From positions 871,987,650 to 872,051,649 of the forward strand of contig CM062810.1 of NCBI GenBank assembly GCA_031772625.1: a stretch of 64,000 nt of DNA. The letters run 5' to 3'. Of this stretch, positions 1 through 12,952 are shown in pieces. The notes under the pieces were generated by a model, which did no database searches, was not told the DNA's origin, and worked only from the letters and a program-made list of their open reading frames with translations. The position numbers were made by a program, and so were the translations under genes. Position 1 is the first letter of the stretch, and every line of letters begins with the position of its first letter. Source of the stretch: Pinus tabuliformis. Its lineage: Eukaryota; Streptophyta; Pinopsida; Pinales; Pinaceae.

Positions 1-830
1 CCATCATGCTAGTCAAAGATCACATGAAACTCTCATGGTTGCGAAATAATGTACAATAAAGCTCCAAGACCATATTGATAGAGGCACTAAAAGTGAAGAT
101 GCAGTATGCAACGGACTTTTCGGTTCAATTTGGAGTCATCTCTATGAAGTTTAGAGCATGTCACACATAAATCACCAATGAAATCCATGAGGAAGAAAAT
201 AATTTGTCAGTTTGATAATACTTAGTCCTATTATCAATTTTGTCTCATATAGCCACTATCGCATAAGTAATTTTCCTTTTGTAATAAGTTTTATGTAATT
301 AAGTCCAAGAGACACATGTGGGTTGTGAAAAGCCACAAATGGAATGTAAAGAGTCATGTATACAATGTGAAAAGCTATAGAAGTTGAATATTCATGAGGA
401 AGCCCAAAGGTCAATTTCATTAGTTATAAATAGCCCCTCATAACTAAAGCTAAGGGCTTGAATTCCATTATTCTTGCCTTGGCTTCTCTTGTAGTGCATA
501 GGAGATATATCATTCTTTGAAGAAGAAAGCCGTGGATTCATGTTCCACTAGTGGATATAGTGTTTCAGCTATGTAACAATGTATTTGGAAAGTTTCATTC
601 ATAATCAAAAGCTTTATGAGCCGACACTTCTTCATACATGTATCATGGATATAGTAGGACTAATATTGTTATGTTTACAGTACGTGGTTGTTTAATACAT
701 ACTAAGGCTAATGAACTATTTTGTTACTTAGATATGGTTATTATTGAATATGTGTTCTTACATTTTCATGATTGTCGTTTCTTATGTGGACTAATCTGTA
801 GGTAATAAACAAACCTTTCTCTTCATTTCT
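1..830 (+). other. LTR-like promoter segment, family unknown
   Basis: No coding sequence is seen. A good TATA box (TATAAATAG, about 424-432) is followed by an AT-rich transcribed-looking stretch, which is the texture of an LTR U3-R-U5 in plus orientation. The left end is cut by the window and no partner LTR or primer site could be matched, so family and borders are open. It is not clearly similar to the T1, T2 or T3 LTRs. Confidence 0.3.
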
Positions 831-1084
831 GGGCCCCCCTTTAGGATAGTATTTTTACTTCCCTAACCAGAGGTTTTTTTTCCTTTACCACCTGTGGAAG
901 TTTCATGTGCACCTTGCATTTTATGTCTCACAAAGATTACATAATTTCTACCCTAAGGAGGTGTTGCAATCTCTTCTGTGTATTTTGTAACCAAGGCACC
1001 TATTTGAAACCTTTCCATTGGTGGTCAGACCTTACAGCTAGATGGGACTCCTACACCAAACATTATGAGGTCTAATCGGGAATT

Positions 1085-3400
1085 CACATCAGGGATATCC
1101 CCTTACATGTTGACACCATCCAACAATGTCAACACTCTCCAAGAAGATTTACTTGTCGTGGTTCTCTTCTTTTTCTTCCTATTTTTTTTATACACAATTC
1201 CTTTACTATTTTTTCATATATATGAATGTATTTTATTGCTTGTAAAAAAGGAATTTGAATACAAATGTTTGTTAGGTCATCCAACATTTCATTTTCTAAT
1301 GGTATTAATTTATTTTCTACATTTTCATATAATTTTATTCTTTATAGTAAAGAAGGATTCTGAGAAGATGTAGAAGGTTGATCTATTGGAGGAATAGATG
1401 ATTTTTTTGCATCATCTATTTTCTTAGGAATTTATTCATATTTTTATTCTTCAATGATTACTGGAGAATATTTATGAAGTATTTTTCCTAACCTAATATG
1501 TATAGCATTAATATCAGGAGGAGTAATCAAGTAAGTTTGGAAATTTTGAGGCTCTATATTGTAAGTGGATTCAGCTACTTTATTATTTGGGTTTGGAGGT
1601 AGTTGTGCAAATATCTAGGTAGGATTTTGTGGAGATTGTGTTAATAGTAAATGAATTATTTAGCTAGAAGTTAACTATGGTTGTGGTGGAGGAGGTTTAT
1701 ATGATTTTTGGTGTTGATACTGAGGATATTAGGGATATAATGGATACAATTTAAAATTATTTCACCCATATTCTCCTGGCCAACCTTATCACCAAGGTTG
1801 ATTTTGAGCTTGAGGCGGCCATGGTTTCCAACTTATTGGTGTATTCCAATTACTTTTTGTATATGTAGATAAGAATGGAAATTATAAGTAGGATATTTCA
1901 TAGTACCTAGCTTTCCAACCAACCAATATATTCTTGATGTTACAATGCAAAGTTTTTATGAGGTTTCATTTACTCCATTATCCTCTTGGTAAACTACTTT
2001 TAGTCTAGGTATATGTGGGAAATATTGTTTCCCATGTTTTCTGCACAAGTAACACATATGACATCCAATGGACATTCTCTCAAAGCATGCATTTTTCTAC
2101 ATCTCATAAAAAATATAGATAATGCACCATTTTTCGCATTTGGTTTACCTTGAAATCTTATTATATCAATTTGTTCAATTAAATTTCCAACAATATCAGC
2201 TTTGGAATTTTCTAAGAAATGGCCAATTTCAACTCTACTTACCATACCATATGTATATTCACTTAATCTAGCTATGGTTGGGTCTCCATAACCTTTACCA
2301 TATTTTTTCTTCCTCATGATATATGATTCCACAATTCACATTTTTTTCTGAAGTAAAAAGGGATATATCTCCTTTACCCGTCAAATTAAGTGATCAATCC
2401 ATTAATCTTTAATTCCTTCTAGTGAAAGAGTTTTGAAATTCTCAAATCCTAATTTATGTTTTCTTCCCTTTTGACATTATAGGGAAATGTTTCCACAAAA
2501 TATTCAAGATTTTAATCCTCTTCTTTACTTAAAAAAAAAAAAAAATTCCTTAAGATCATGTTCAATGCAATAATATTTATATTTTTTAAGGAAAATTTGA
2601 CTCATTGCATCCCATGATCTTACAAGATTTTATCTAAATCCCATGAACCATCTTAAGGAACCATAATTTAATGTATCTAGAAATAAATTTAATTTTTTAA
2701 CATGTTGTAAATAGTCATAACTTGTGCAAAGCATCTCAAAATAAAAAATAAGAAATCATGGGTCCTCAGTTCGCACCCAAATAAATTTGGAAGTACTTAT
2801 GGAGAAATTTTTTTCATGTTGATATTAGTATCTATATCCTAAAAAGGAAAAAAATATATATCTTCTTCATTATAATCATCTCCATTTCGTCCTCTTCTTC
2901 CTCTGTGTGGAGGTCTTCTTCCTCTTGCAAGTGTAGGTATTCTACCACTTCCTCCTCCACCTCCTAAAATTATTCTTGTTCCATTTCCATTTCCAGTAGG
3001 AGGTATTATATCTCCATCTCCTTCAACAATTGATTCTTGAGAACTAAGATAATATGATTATTATGTTGTATTTTCCTAAATTGGTTCTTCAATTATTGGT
3101 TCTCTAGAGAATCTTATTCTTCTTCTCCTTTAGTAGGTATCTAGAGCTATTATGCAACAAATTATTCTCCTGTTGAATGACATAAAAAGATAATTTTGTT
3201 TGTTGAATATGTTGCTTCTTCTCTGTCTATGACTTGAGATCTTCGCACTTTAGGATACCTTCTTCTACCTACAATAATGGGAATACATGACATGGATGTT
3301 GACGTGGTTCTCACTGCACCACAAGATCTAGTGGGGGTGGTATGTCAACCTATTTCTTTTGGAGGATCTGCAATCTCATTTGTTTGAGGTCCTCTTGATC
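1085..3400 (-). pseudogene. decayed Ty3/gypsy gag and start of protease
   Basis: Read leftwards on the minus strand this is a broken gypsy polyprotein. About 3340-2880 gives a Gly/Arg-rich N-terminus. About 2860-2350 gives a gag core in several frames, with SYDYLQ and LRWFMG words typical of plant gypsy capsids. Frame 2332-2000 carries a zinc-knuckle-like tail with CRKMHALRECPLD and a following C-x2-C. About 1900-1700 is a Pro/Tyr-rich linker, and near 1250-1160 lies KELCIKK-GRKKK, which in related elements sits just before the protease. Stops and frameshifts are frequent. The fragment appears to cut into the leader of the plus-strand element T3 on its right. No RT, integrase or LTR was identified for it. 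Confidence 0.6.
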
Positions 3401-3429
3401 TTTGGAATCTATAAAATCTTTATTTTTTA

Positions 3430-4778
3430 AGTTCCTTTAAGTTTTTTATGCTCTTTTTTTAATTAATCTTTGAAACTCCTTGTCTTTGGAACATTAAATT
3501 TGGTGAAATTGAGTATTGTTCATTTGGTTGCTTATGAGATCCTTTTTGTTCTTGTTCTCTTAAAGTTTTGGATTACATTTAATAAAGAAAAAGAAAAAAT
3601 TGATTTTTTTTCTTTCATTAATTTGAAGTCTTTTAGTTTGAGCAAAGTAGGAGTTTGCGTAGTGAAGCCAAGCATTCCCTTTCATTTGTGAGTGTGATTG
3701 GCATTGAATTCTTTATCTTTATTGTTTGATTGGTTGCCATTGTTTTGTTTGCCCCAGTTTCTTACGTTAATATTCATAGTTGAATCTTGCATTTTGCATT
3801 TTAGTGTGCATTAGAATTACTTGCATTATAACAAGCATATAATTATTTTTTATCAATATTATATGTTTGGGTGCTTCGTAGAACCTTGTAGAAATCACTT
3901 TTCATCAAAGAAAAGAGAGTTTCATGTGCATGTAGCATAGGTTTTCTTATTGAATTCCTTTGCATCAGAACACCACAAGTTTCACATTTGTAACCCTTGT
4001 TCTAAATAAAAAGAAATAAAATGAAAACTTAATTAAAATGAACTAGACTATTTCTTTTGTCATAGTAAACCCAATTAGTCTAGGGCATATTTTGGGCCTT
4101 GGAATGGGTGTTTTGAGAGTAAACTCTCTAAGGCCACTCAAAATAAAGAGTAGAGGTTGATTAAAGAGTGGAAGTCTAGTGTTGTATAGGTTGTCTGGGA
4201 AATCTCTTCTAATACAGGAGCCATGCACGCAGATGTGCGAAGATAAGGAAAGAGAGATACCCCCTCTCCTACTTGCCTGACCACACACTCATGATTTCTC
4301 CCCCGGATTATAATTATGAACTAGTAACCTTACTTTCCCTTCCTAAGGACCACACAAGTGACTATGGGTGGGAATTCATGTGGTGCCTGAGAAAAAAGTT
4401 GCATCACTTTCATAGTACTTATGGAGGGTGTTGTGTGAAGCAAGTGTACTTGCACCAACAAAGGCTATTATCTAGAGGTCAGCGTAATTTTTTCTCATGC
4501 CTTTGGTGGTAAGACTTCGGCCCTAATCATTCTAGCTTGCCTTTAGAAGGCTCCTTCATCCAATTTCTCATATTTTTGTGTTTGGTCTTAACCACCCAAA
4601 GTGGAAATACTTGAAGTTTATTTTCTTCTCTATATCCTTAGGACTTTATAGCGGAGTTTTCCTTTCTCTTTGTATTTAGTTATCTTCAGCTGGATTTTTT
4701 CTTGTCATTTTTTTTATCTTTGATCCTGAGTCACTAACTAACCACTCCACTAGTCATGAGATTCTTTTAGTATTTCTC
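3430..4778 (+). other. leader (5' untranslated region) of Tat-like element T3
   Basis: This stretch is non-coding. It matches the leader of T1 read on the minus strand. The match is clearest at 3870-4000 against about 40290-40140 (the GTGCATGTAG neighbourhood followed by an ACACCAC-AGTTTCAC stretch), and at 4090-4300 against about 40050-39840. It therefore represents the leader of a diverged plus-strand relative of T1. Its 5' LTR and primer site are not visible; the minus-strand gypsy fragment at 1.1-3.4 kb lies where they would be expected. Confidence 0.6.
4095..4135 (+). promoter_or_regulatory. T3 leader stem-loop, homologue of the T1 leader hairpin
   Basis: GGCCTT (4095-4100) can pair with AAGGCC (4130-4135), enclosing the near-palindrome GAGAGTAAACTCTC (4115-4128). 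The corresponding T1 hairpin is at 40009-40049. The stem is kept although the copies have diverged. A dimerisation or packaging role is inferred only. Confidence 0.45.
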
Positions 4779-5618
4779 TTGAAATTTTGGAGTTGCCTCC
4801 TTGAGGGAAAAGGTTTGATTGTGTATCTCCCTTCCTTGAAAGGTCATTTGAAAAATCCCATAATGGAAGGATCCATGAATAATTTGGGTATGGCCAATGT
4901 TTCTATAGATACCAACCAAGGGACCCGCTCAAAAAGGGATCCTTGTGCTTTTTCTTTCTTTGGAAATGTTGGTGCCCCCTTAATGGCCACTTTGAATATT
5001 CCTCAATTGAATGTTGGATTAATATTTTGGCTATGGTACACTCAAAATATTCTGAGTTTTCATGAACCTTCTTAGATGAATGCTTTATTTCAAGGACGTC
5101 AAATGGATGTTAATTATTCATCTTCTTTTCCAGAAAAATCCAGGATTTCTCGTTCTCTTCTTTCTTATAATAAGAAATAAAAAAATGGGAGAAAGAGGAG
5201 GAATAAGAAGAAGAATAATTCTCGCTGTGAATAATCACCAACTTCTTTAATTCATGTTAGAGATGAGCCTTCATACATTGCAAGTCTTCATAGGGGAATA
5301 AGTCTAGTCACTACTAGTCATGTTGGTGATGACTCACTAATCTTTATGATTTTTGTTAAGGGAACGAGTCTCGTCTCTCTTGGTAAAGAGTCACTAACCA
5401 CTGCAAGCCATGTTGGATACAATTTACTAACCACTACAAGTCATATTGGAGACTTACCACCAACCACTGCTAGTCATTTTGGAGGCATTGATATTGACCA
5501 AATACCTAGGCATATAATATTTAAACCTAAGGTCCATTGTAGGATATGTAAGAGTGTTGGCTGGATAAATCGATCTTGCGGACAAGCCCAATCTCCCTAC
5601 TATAAGAAGATAGTCTAG
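4779..5618 (+). pseudogene. T3 gag remnant (Tat-family)
   Basis: Frame 4779-5075 contains NVGAPLMATLNIPQLNVGL, which aligns with DVGAPHMATLSLPGLTIGL in the gag of T2 (about 60442-60500). A Lys/Arg-rich stretch follows near 5165-5220. Frame 5346-5618 has three imperfect TTASH/TTTSH repeats and then a zinc-knuckle-like CRICKSVGWINRSCG, matching CVICKGDHYHRDC of T2. In this copy the His of the knuckle is lost. Frames are broken between the segments. The capsid core typical of gypsy gag was not recognised, so this may be only the C-terminal half. Confidence 0.6.
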
Positions 5619-5619
5619 A

Positions 5620-6740
5620 AACAAATGGACAAAAAAACCTATCTTTCTCTAGACATATGTGATTTATAAGTAAATACTACAAAGGTGTTAAGATCCTACC
5701 TTAGATCCAATGCTTCTTCGTAGTAGTCATCCTTCAATCGTTTGAAAGAGTTACCTCCAATCATTTGAAAGAGTTACCTTTAAAGACCTGCAATCACAAA
5801 CAAGAAAACATTAAATAGCACCTGCATAGTAAATATTATAAATCATGCCTATTATGGTGATCAAGGAATCCATAAAATAATCCATGAATCAACAGCTTAT
5901 TGAAAAAAACAAACTTATTTGTATTAACTTTGAAGTAGAGGAACCTTACAACCTTTTTAGCCGTGATGTTGAACAAGCTCTTCCTGGGGTCTGAAACAGG
6001 AAGTTTCTTTACTTTGACAAGCCTTGCACTCTTCCAAATTAGATCTTAGGGGTATGTAATCTCTCCTAATAAAAACGCAACTTAAAGAAGACTAAGTTCC
6101 AGCATCATTTCACCTCAAAAATATTCATCTTCTAACCTCCCAAGTAACCAGCCCAATGCTTCATTTAATAGTGCAGAGGAGGAGCTTATAGGTCCACCTA
6201 TGAAGGGATAGAATCCTCCTTCAAAGGGATAAGCTCCTCACATCAAGGGGTTAGCTCCTTAAGGTATGGGATGCATGAACCTTAAGACAGCAAACTTGCC
6301 ACCTCAAGATTCCTTCCAGAAGCTTCTATAAATGACTGAAAGTGAGTTTTTCAGAATGTACTCATGCCTTTTTAACTTTTACAGGGGTCTGAACCCATCA
6401 CACAGAGACAGAGTGGTCAGGTGCACAGGGGACATGACCATTAGGTGCGGGACCGTAGGTAATGCAAAGAGAAAGTGCGGAACCAGAGTTTTAAAGACTT
6501 TTGAGGGCTTTCTCTTGTTTTCAAGGCTTGATATGAGGAGGTGAGGCTTAAGACTTGTAAAGGAGGAAAGTATGAGTGGTAATGGACTCACACAGATTAT
6601 AGAATGTCAAGGTGACAATTTTTAGTGCAACAAAGAGAGATCATCTTACTCATTCGTGCCTTGAGATTTCAGTGGTACAAATGTTGTGGTCCAAGTATGA
6701 AGGTTATTCTACTCCAAACCTATTATGTTTTGTTGAAAAT
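5620..6740. other. no recognised feature; probable insertion within T3
   Basis: T2 has only about 0.5 kb between its first zinc knuckle and the protease, whereas T3 has about 1.1 kb here. No coding similarity, terminal repeats or RNA gene was seen. Short open frames are isolated and look random. A small insertion or a diverged spacer are both possible. Confidence 0.3.
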
Positions 6741-7390
6741 TTATTCATCCATTAGTTGATAAATTAGTCGAGCCAGTGAAATATTTGGCTAAACCCACTC
6801 CTCTCTTGTGGGGTGAAGTGTCTACCAAAAAAGTCTTCTTGATTTCTAGTTTGAATTATTTTGGACTAGGGGGAATGCTCATCTCTTCAAGTGTACCCCC
6901 TCCAAGTTCTAGGAGTGTTTCCTTTGATTGGAACAATCTTGTTGAGTCTCATCTTCCTTATTTTACACCTTTTCAAATAAGTATTAGATTTAATTCCAAT
7001 GTCTAGCGATGTATAGTGTATGAGTGATCCTCTGCAAGTATTATATCCTCCTCGACTTGGAAAGCTTTGGGTTCTAACTGATAGTAAGTTTCTATCTTAT
7101 GATATAAGACATGGTGAATATTTGGTTGCTCTTCCTCAATTCCATATCACATTAGGTGGGAAGCATTTCTTAGTGAATATGGTGATGGTTGGTGATAATT
7201 TAGATTTTAATATGCTCCTTGGGCATGATTACGTCTATGTTATGGATGTTGTGGTGTCTACATTCTTTATATTAATGTATTTTCCTCACAATGGAAGTAT
7301 TGTCACTATTGATAAACTTGCATCTAATAATCACCATGCTAATTTGAACTTAGTTCAAAATATGTCTTGATATGTTCCAATTATTCAAGT
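6741..7390 (+). pseudogene. T3 aspartic protease remnant (Tat-family)
   Basis: Frame 6776-7006 contains SVPPPSSRSVSFDWNNL, aligning with SVPPPSNLVVSFDWNLL just upstream of the T2 protease. Frame 7020-7370 contains LDFNMLLGHDYVYVMD followed by STFFILMYFPH, matching LDYNLLLGRDYIYCMG and SSLFRVMCFPH in T2. The catalytic D-E-G segment that should lie between these parts is destroyed by stops around 7006-7060. The frame fades into the tandem-duplicated segment from 7355. Confidence 0.65.
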
Positions 7391-7747
7391 AGACTCTGGG
7401 CTGCCATGAGTGAAATATGTGGCATTATATCCTCAATTCTCAATTGCTTCTGAGAAGGGTCTTTTGAACCCTTAATTTCCTTCTCAGTACTTGATCCCAA
7501 TAGTTGTTCAAGTGATTTCTCCTATGGGGGCATTGGATCCCTCGCTTCACCCATTTTGATCCTTCTAGTTCTCATGATTTCTTGTATGTTGAGTTTCCTT
7601 CAAAGGAGGATATACTTGAAGCCATGAGTTTTAGCTATCTAACATGCAATTGGCTTGAGTCGTGCAAGGGGCCTTTCCTAAAGAATTATTATGCATAAGT
7701 CATGAGGCTACATGGTTTCTTGTACCATATTATACATATAAGGTACA

Positions 7748-8564
7748 TGTTGGCTTATTGGGCCCTAACCCAGGTTCGGAAGAGTTATTAGCCAAAAAAA
7801 TCTCGTAGCTACCGGCCCTTTTGGAAATATCCCGCGAAGCACAGATTGAGGTCTCACCCGAGGTAGCATGGGAGGGTACTGGAACCAAGTTTCCACGCCC
7901 TTGAGATGTCTTGATGTGGTCTGGAGGGGTCACGAACCATTCTGTGGCCTCACAGCACTAGGAAATATTATCGAGCTTCCACGTAGATCTGCGCGAGTGT
8001 AATTTCTTATTAACGAAATTAGTATAGACCTGATCTTCTTGTTACAATATTTAATCCAACATTTAACAATAAAACCCAGTGCATGCAATTATAAAAATAT
8101 ATAAACTCATATAACAGATGCATAAACCAGAACACAATAGATCTGTGATACTTCAGAAACCACTTATCTTTATTAAAATCTTTCATCAATACAACCAAAT
8201 CTGCCCCGTGCACTCATCTGTAGGGGTCCATGCACACAGCTATGGACTCTACCTGGCCTCTGCACACACAGTTGCTGAGCCTCTATTCTATCTACCAACA
8301 CCCTTGACTCAGACTTACAGACGCTGAGAATATTGCCTTCACAAACCCATAACATTCAAATCCAAACAAAAGCTTCCAAAAAAATTGACCTCCAACCATA
8401 GAGACTTTCTCTATTTATACATTCCCATGGTCCGTGAACAAATCTTTGACTTGACTCATTACAATTCGTGCTCCGTGCACTTCGCGGAGTCTTTACCATA
8501 CTTTTTCCCAAAATGGTGGACTTTGGGTCCCAAAACTATTACACAAGGCCTCCGCTACCCAACA
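7748..8564 (-). repeat. TE-A 3' LTR (unit 1 copy)
   Basis: This 817-bp LTR begins TGTTGG and ends CCCAACA. On the minus strand a TATA box (TATAAATAG, about 8411-8419) lies in the U3. Immediately right, at 8565-8575, the minus strand reads TTGGGGGCC, a plausible polypurine tract, so this is the 3' LTR of a minus-strand element. It matches 17145-17961 almost exactly and 44984-45848 at roughly 86%. Confidence 0.8.
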
Positions 8565-8778
8565 GGCCCCCAACACAATCAACGTGACTCGTCCTGAGTC
8601 ACTCGGCTGGTGCAACAATCTTTGCGCTAAGTTCATGCAGCAACTTCTGTGCTTCACTTACACTTGCAACAAATTATTCTGCCATCTACTGTACTTGTTC
8701 TCTGCGAGCCATCAATTCATCAGTATTTGCTTCCATCACCTGTCCAAGTTCATATGCTACCTACATGTGGACCACCAT

Positions 8779-11700
8779 TCACTTGATGGTAATGGAAACC
8801 GTGAACACCTCATCAAGCCAAGGTTGGATCCGTTCTTTAATCAATGATGCTTTCTGCCAAGCGGCGTCAGCCTGTATCTTAAGAGCTTGAGCCTCCCTCA
8901 TTTTGGCCAAACACTGCGTAATATCAGCCGTCTGCGCGATCCCCCTAACATTATGATAGGCTTGTTGTAGCTCCCTTGCCTCTGTTTCCAATCGTTGTAA
9001 GGTTGGGTCCTCCTGTAGGGATGTGAGCGTAATAAGTGATTGATCCAACATGTCGGAGCATTCCTACATAGCACGTGCTATTATTTCCCGTCTGGATTGA
9101 ATGATGTGTCTCCGCTGATTGGTGATCTCTGGTGGTGTAGAAGGTTGTGCTTTGAGTTTCAGCTCTGCGATATGCAAGCTGAGAGCCAACTGAATCCTCG
9201 CGGCCTCCTCCTTTGCTTCGCAGAATCCACTAGCCAGCTTGTGGATTTGTATGCCAACAGGTAACTCGGCCGCAATCTCTAGTTCAGGGGCACGTGAACA
9301 TGCCTCCCCTACAATTTTCTCCAACTGTGGATTTTGTGCGACTGCTTCATCTCGTTGGAGGCTCAAATATTATATATTAATTCTCTACTCACTGAGTACC
9401 TATACCGTGTGTCCTATTCTGGTGCAAAGCTCCATCGTTGCGCTGTCCTAGAGGTGGTACAAGCTTTCGCATGGGAGGGTAGCCAATTTTAATCCAAGCC
9501 TCATAAGCCAGCCCACCACAGCTCTGTCTACCGCATTCTCTGTTATCAATGCTCCTACTCGGAGCGTGATAGTTTTAGGCATTTGGGACTTTAGCAACTG
9601 CTTCGTGGCTAACATACCCGTAACTCCACGAGTAGTGATGGTTCCTAGCTGCGAGGCCTGTGCCCCAAGTTCCTGCATCGTGCGAAGTGCCCCCAACACA
9701 ATCTATTGCTCCGACATGGCCTCGTTGATTGCTTCCTAGGTGTCTTCACGAGCTGTGTCCCCTATGTCACCTAGGTCACCCTCGGTCAATATGGTAAGTT
9801 CTTCATCCCATTTAGACACCTTGGCCTTCTTTCGCAGCTTTGTCCATTATGTCTGCCGCAGTCGTTTTAAGGGCGACCCTGTGGTGGTTGGCACCGTTCC
9901 TTCCGTCCCTGTATCCACGGCCGACTCTATGGTCACCTTGAGATCGCTTTCATCCTTTGTTGTCACAACCCCCTCTGCAGGTGCCTTAAATATAGAAGCT
10001 TGCGCTGCCTCCCAGGTCACCTGTACTTCTGCAGTGTTTTGTTTGTTCCTCTTTCACTGTGCTACGTGCTTAGCTTCAGCCTTCTGTTTTTGGATAGTGG
10101 TCTCATCACCCCCCATCGCATCGGGTCCATGCCAGTCTGGTGGCCAGGTATCCAATACCACAAAGACAACCTCGTCAATGGCAATGAAGGGAAGTGTGGA
10201 CCACATCTGGTCTGGGTCATTACGTGCCTAGATGTATACATGGTGCATGTCTGCCTTAAACTCGGCGATGTTCTTCACACTGTCATATGTCTCGTCTGAC
10301 AGACGGTGCTTCTGGTTGATCCATTGTCAGATTTTTGCTTCCATTAGTATCCAGAAAATCTTGATGCCCCGAATTCTTGCAGTGTCCCTCGTCGCCCAGA
10401 GTGACATGTATTTGGCAGATTCTGGCCAATCCTGGTCTAAGGAAGGGAACTGGCCATCTTCGGGTAGTTCACTTGTAACCAACATGATGGATAATGGCAA
10501 CCATGCACAGTGGAAGGTCTTACCCTCCTCTTGGGCCTCCCTTCAGTTGGTCAGGAATTCGTCACAGAGGAATTGCGCCCAATTGAACCGTTCCCCTTCT
10601 ACGCATTACTCTGCTAGCACAACAACTATTGTTGGGACCTTGTTGGCGTGACATTTCTGCATCACTTTTCTTGCCAGTAATTGGGTAGCAGCATGGACAC
10701 CTTTGTTTGGAATACTGTCAATAGCATACCCTCACTGCTTCTTTTCTAATTTTTATTTCTTTTTCAAGCTTTCCGTCATTGTCAGATCACCACTCATAGC
10801 AACTATTTCCATGGGGTCCCTACCTTTACATGGAAGCTGCGAGATCTTATGAATAAGTTCAGCCGTGATGGGAATGGTTTTGTCTATCCATAAGTATCCA
10901 TCGTGTACCAAACAGAGAAGTTATCGGATGACCAAAATTGTGATTGGGGGCCGGTGAAAATGTGGAATGGATAGGAGACAGAGTAACCCAGCTTCCTCCA
11001 CCTTTTGTAGCCACTCCTTCGGCTTAAGTGCCATAATAGTTCCCTCCATGCTTTGCTCCATTACTTCGCTAGTCGCCAAATGGGGAAACTTATCAGTATC
11101 TGGAAGGTCCCAGTCTTAAAACTTCATAGTCGAGATGTGGCTGCTCGTCGTTCCTTCGAGCAGAACCCCTTTAGGGAGGGACGGGGTGATGAGCATGTTG
11201 TCAACATCATCCAGATCTGTAGGGACCTTGGCCTTCCCTTTGCTTGGAGGAACATACTTGGGTCATCTTACTGGCTAGATATCTTCTTCACCTTCTTCGT
11301 CTAGTTTTATTTCTTCAACATAGGTCAGAGGTCCCTCTTCCTGATCGTCACTTTCAATAGTAACAACTTTTCCCTTTTCTTCCATTTTGAGCTTGCTAAA
11401 TCACATATTTCACGGTGACATCCTTACTGGTCCTGGTACCTAGGGGTCCTTCTTGGTTTGCAGCATCCTGGGTGAATTAGGGATTTCGACTGCCTGCGGC
11501 ATAGGGTTATCGACCTGAGTAATGACTCTTGCAATTCCTTTGGAAATTCCTGAAACCACAGGCTTTCTTTCATTAGTTTTTCATTCATCTTACTCCTCTC
11601 AGTTTGAACCCTGGGCATCCTATTCTTTGAATGATCAAGCTTTGTTGTGTGCCCCTTCACTTGTTTGTTATATATGATTTCGAATTCAAATTCAGCCTTT

Positions 11701-12400
11701 CTCCCTATTCGTGGCTCATTAATGTGACTTTGGCGGTTATCCCTATGCCTTAATTTCTCGCTGCCCACTCCTCAGTGTCTTAAATGGGACATCTTATCAT
11801 GAATAGTAACTCCGATGATCGCCTTCCATCCCTCCCATGTAGTAGTGCAACCCCTAGTATGAGGATGCATTCTATGCTTTTTACTAGCCCTACGCACCAC
11901 AGCCAAATCATGCAACTTTCCTGCAGCTTGTTTTATAGTCCCATGCCCTCTTTCAACTACGTGGAGCACTAAGACTGGGCCTCCTATAGATAGTCAGGTG
12001 GTCGCACCTTTCGTGCAAGCCTTCCTTTTCCCTGCTAGTTCGGGCCGCAAGAACCCTTCACATACCTTCGAATTGAATAGTTTATTGCAGTTTTTACTCC
12101 CTTGTTCAGTAGGGTGTAGTTGCAACCATGATAGTAGGGTCACGGATTTTGCTAGGATCGTAGGAGGGCCGGCCAAGTCTGGTCCCTTCCGTCGCATGCT
12201 CGTGTGGCCCATTTGTGTGTCTCCTATTTTTATTTTTTCAATTTCTTTGTCCAGCCTCGCGCTTTTCCTCTTGAGCCTTGCCCCTACTTCCTCCAGTTTG
12301 CAAAGTCTCAGGCTACCACGCTAAATGGCTTCCTGCAACCATCAGATCCCTTCATCCAGGTCTTTTTGTTCAAGTCGAACTATAGGGTCAATGGCCCGTC
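8779..12400 (-). pseudogene. TE-A extra ORF (ORF-X) with coiled-coil tail, unit 1
   Basis: Downstream of the protease, where a gypsy polymerase is expected, the minus strand instead carries a long decayed frame of unknown function. Recognisable blocks in order are: a basic region with paired Cys near 12.2-12.0 kb; a Lys/Glu-rich block at 11768-11424; a block near 11060-10450 that in unit 2 reads DGYLWIDKTIPITAELIHKI then FHYAWLPLSIMLVTSELPED; an acidic linker near 10200-9850; and two Gln/Glu/Ala-rich coiled-coil blocks at 9366-9064 and 9051-8779. No RT, RNase H or integrase motif appears. The frame ends about 0.2 kb before the 3' LTR. It could be an added structural ORF of a non-autonomous family. 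Confidence 0.5.
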
Positions 12401-12952
12401 TGACCATGGATAGAGTTCCCTTGGCACACCCTACTTTGGTTACTGTCTTGTTGGCCCAATGAACCCTTGTTACGCACAGATCTAGTTGGGTCAATGGTTG
12501 CGCAGCATACAACCGTGCCCTCCATTGTAGATGGGTGACTGCCCTACTCCGTCGTGGCTTCCCTAGCTGCGTTCGCCATGCACGTCCTCCAATCCGTACC
12601 TAGAACTGCCTTCTACCTCTGTGCTCATTCCACCTCAGCTTCCTCTGTGCACACCATCCTGGTGTTATTAGCGCATGCAATGCTTCTTCCATCATCCCTT
12701 GCTGCTTCTGCTTTATGAGTGAAGTTCTACAAAGGTTGACAAAATCCTCTTCCTTTGTTATGTTGTTGTCCGCTAGCTATTACTGGACCTCGGTTGTCAT
12801 GTGTTGTAGTGATATAATCATCATGTTACAATTGAGTGTTGTGACTTCATGTAATCGGTTCTGTCATCATTCAATCTCTCATCTAAATCCGAGGTGCAGG
12901 ATGTATCACGCTCCCATGAGATTCTCTCGTCCACTGTGGGATTCACCCAATC

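Noticed and set aside
1..830. 5' LTR of T3
   Set aside because: It has a TATA box but lacks the TGTTATA start, the TTTCCC...CA end and the CGTATAC motif shared by T1, T2 and T3 LTRs.
1065..1373. Plus-strand 102-codon frame with hydrophobic stretch
   Set aside because: The minus strand here reads as gypsy gag-protease linker (KELCIKK); the plus frame is poly-T-derived Phe/Leu.
9740..10651. Long plus-strand frames (163 and 139 codons) inside the duplicated unit
   Set aside because: They lie opposite the TE-A extra ORF on the minus strand, have no family resemblance, and recur in unit 2 only because of the duplication. Treated as shadows.
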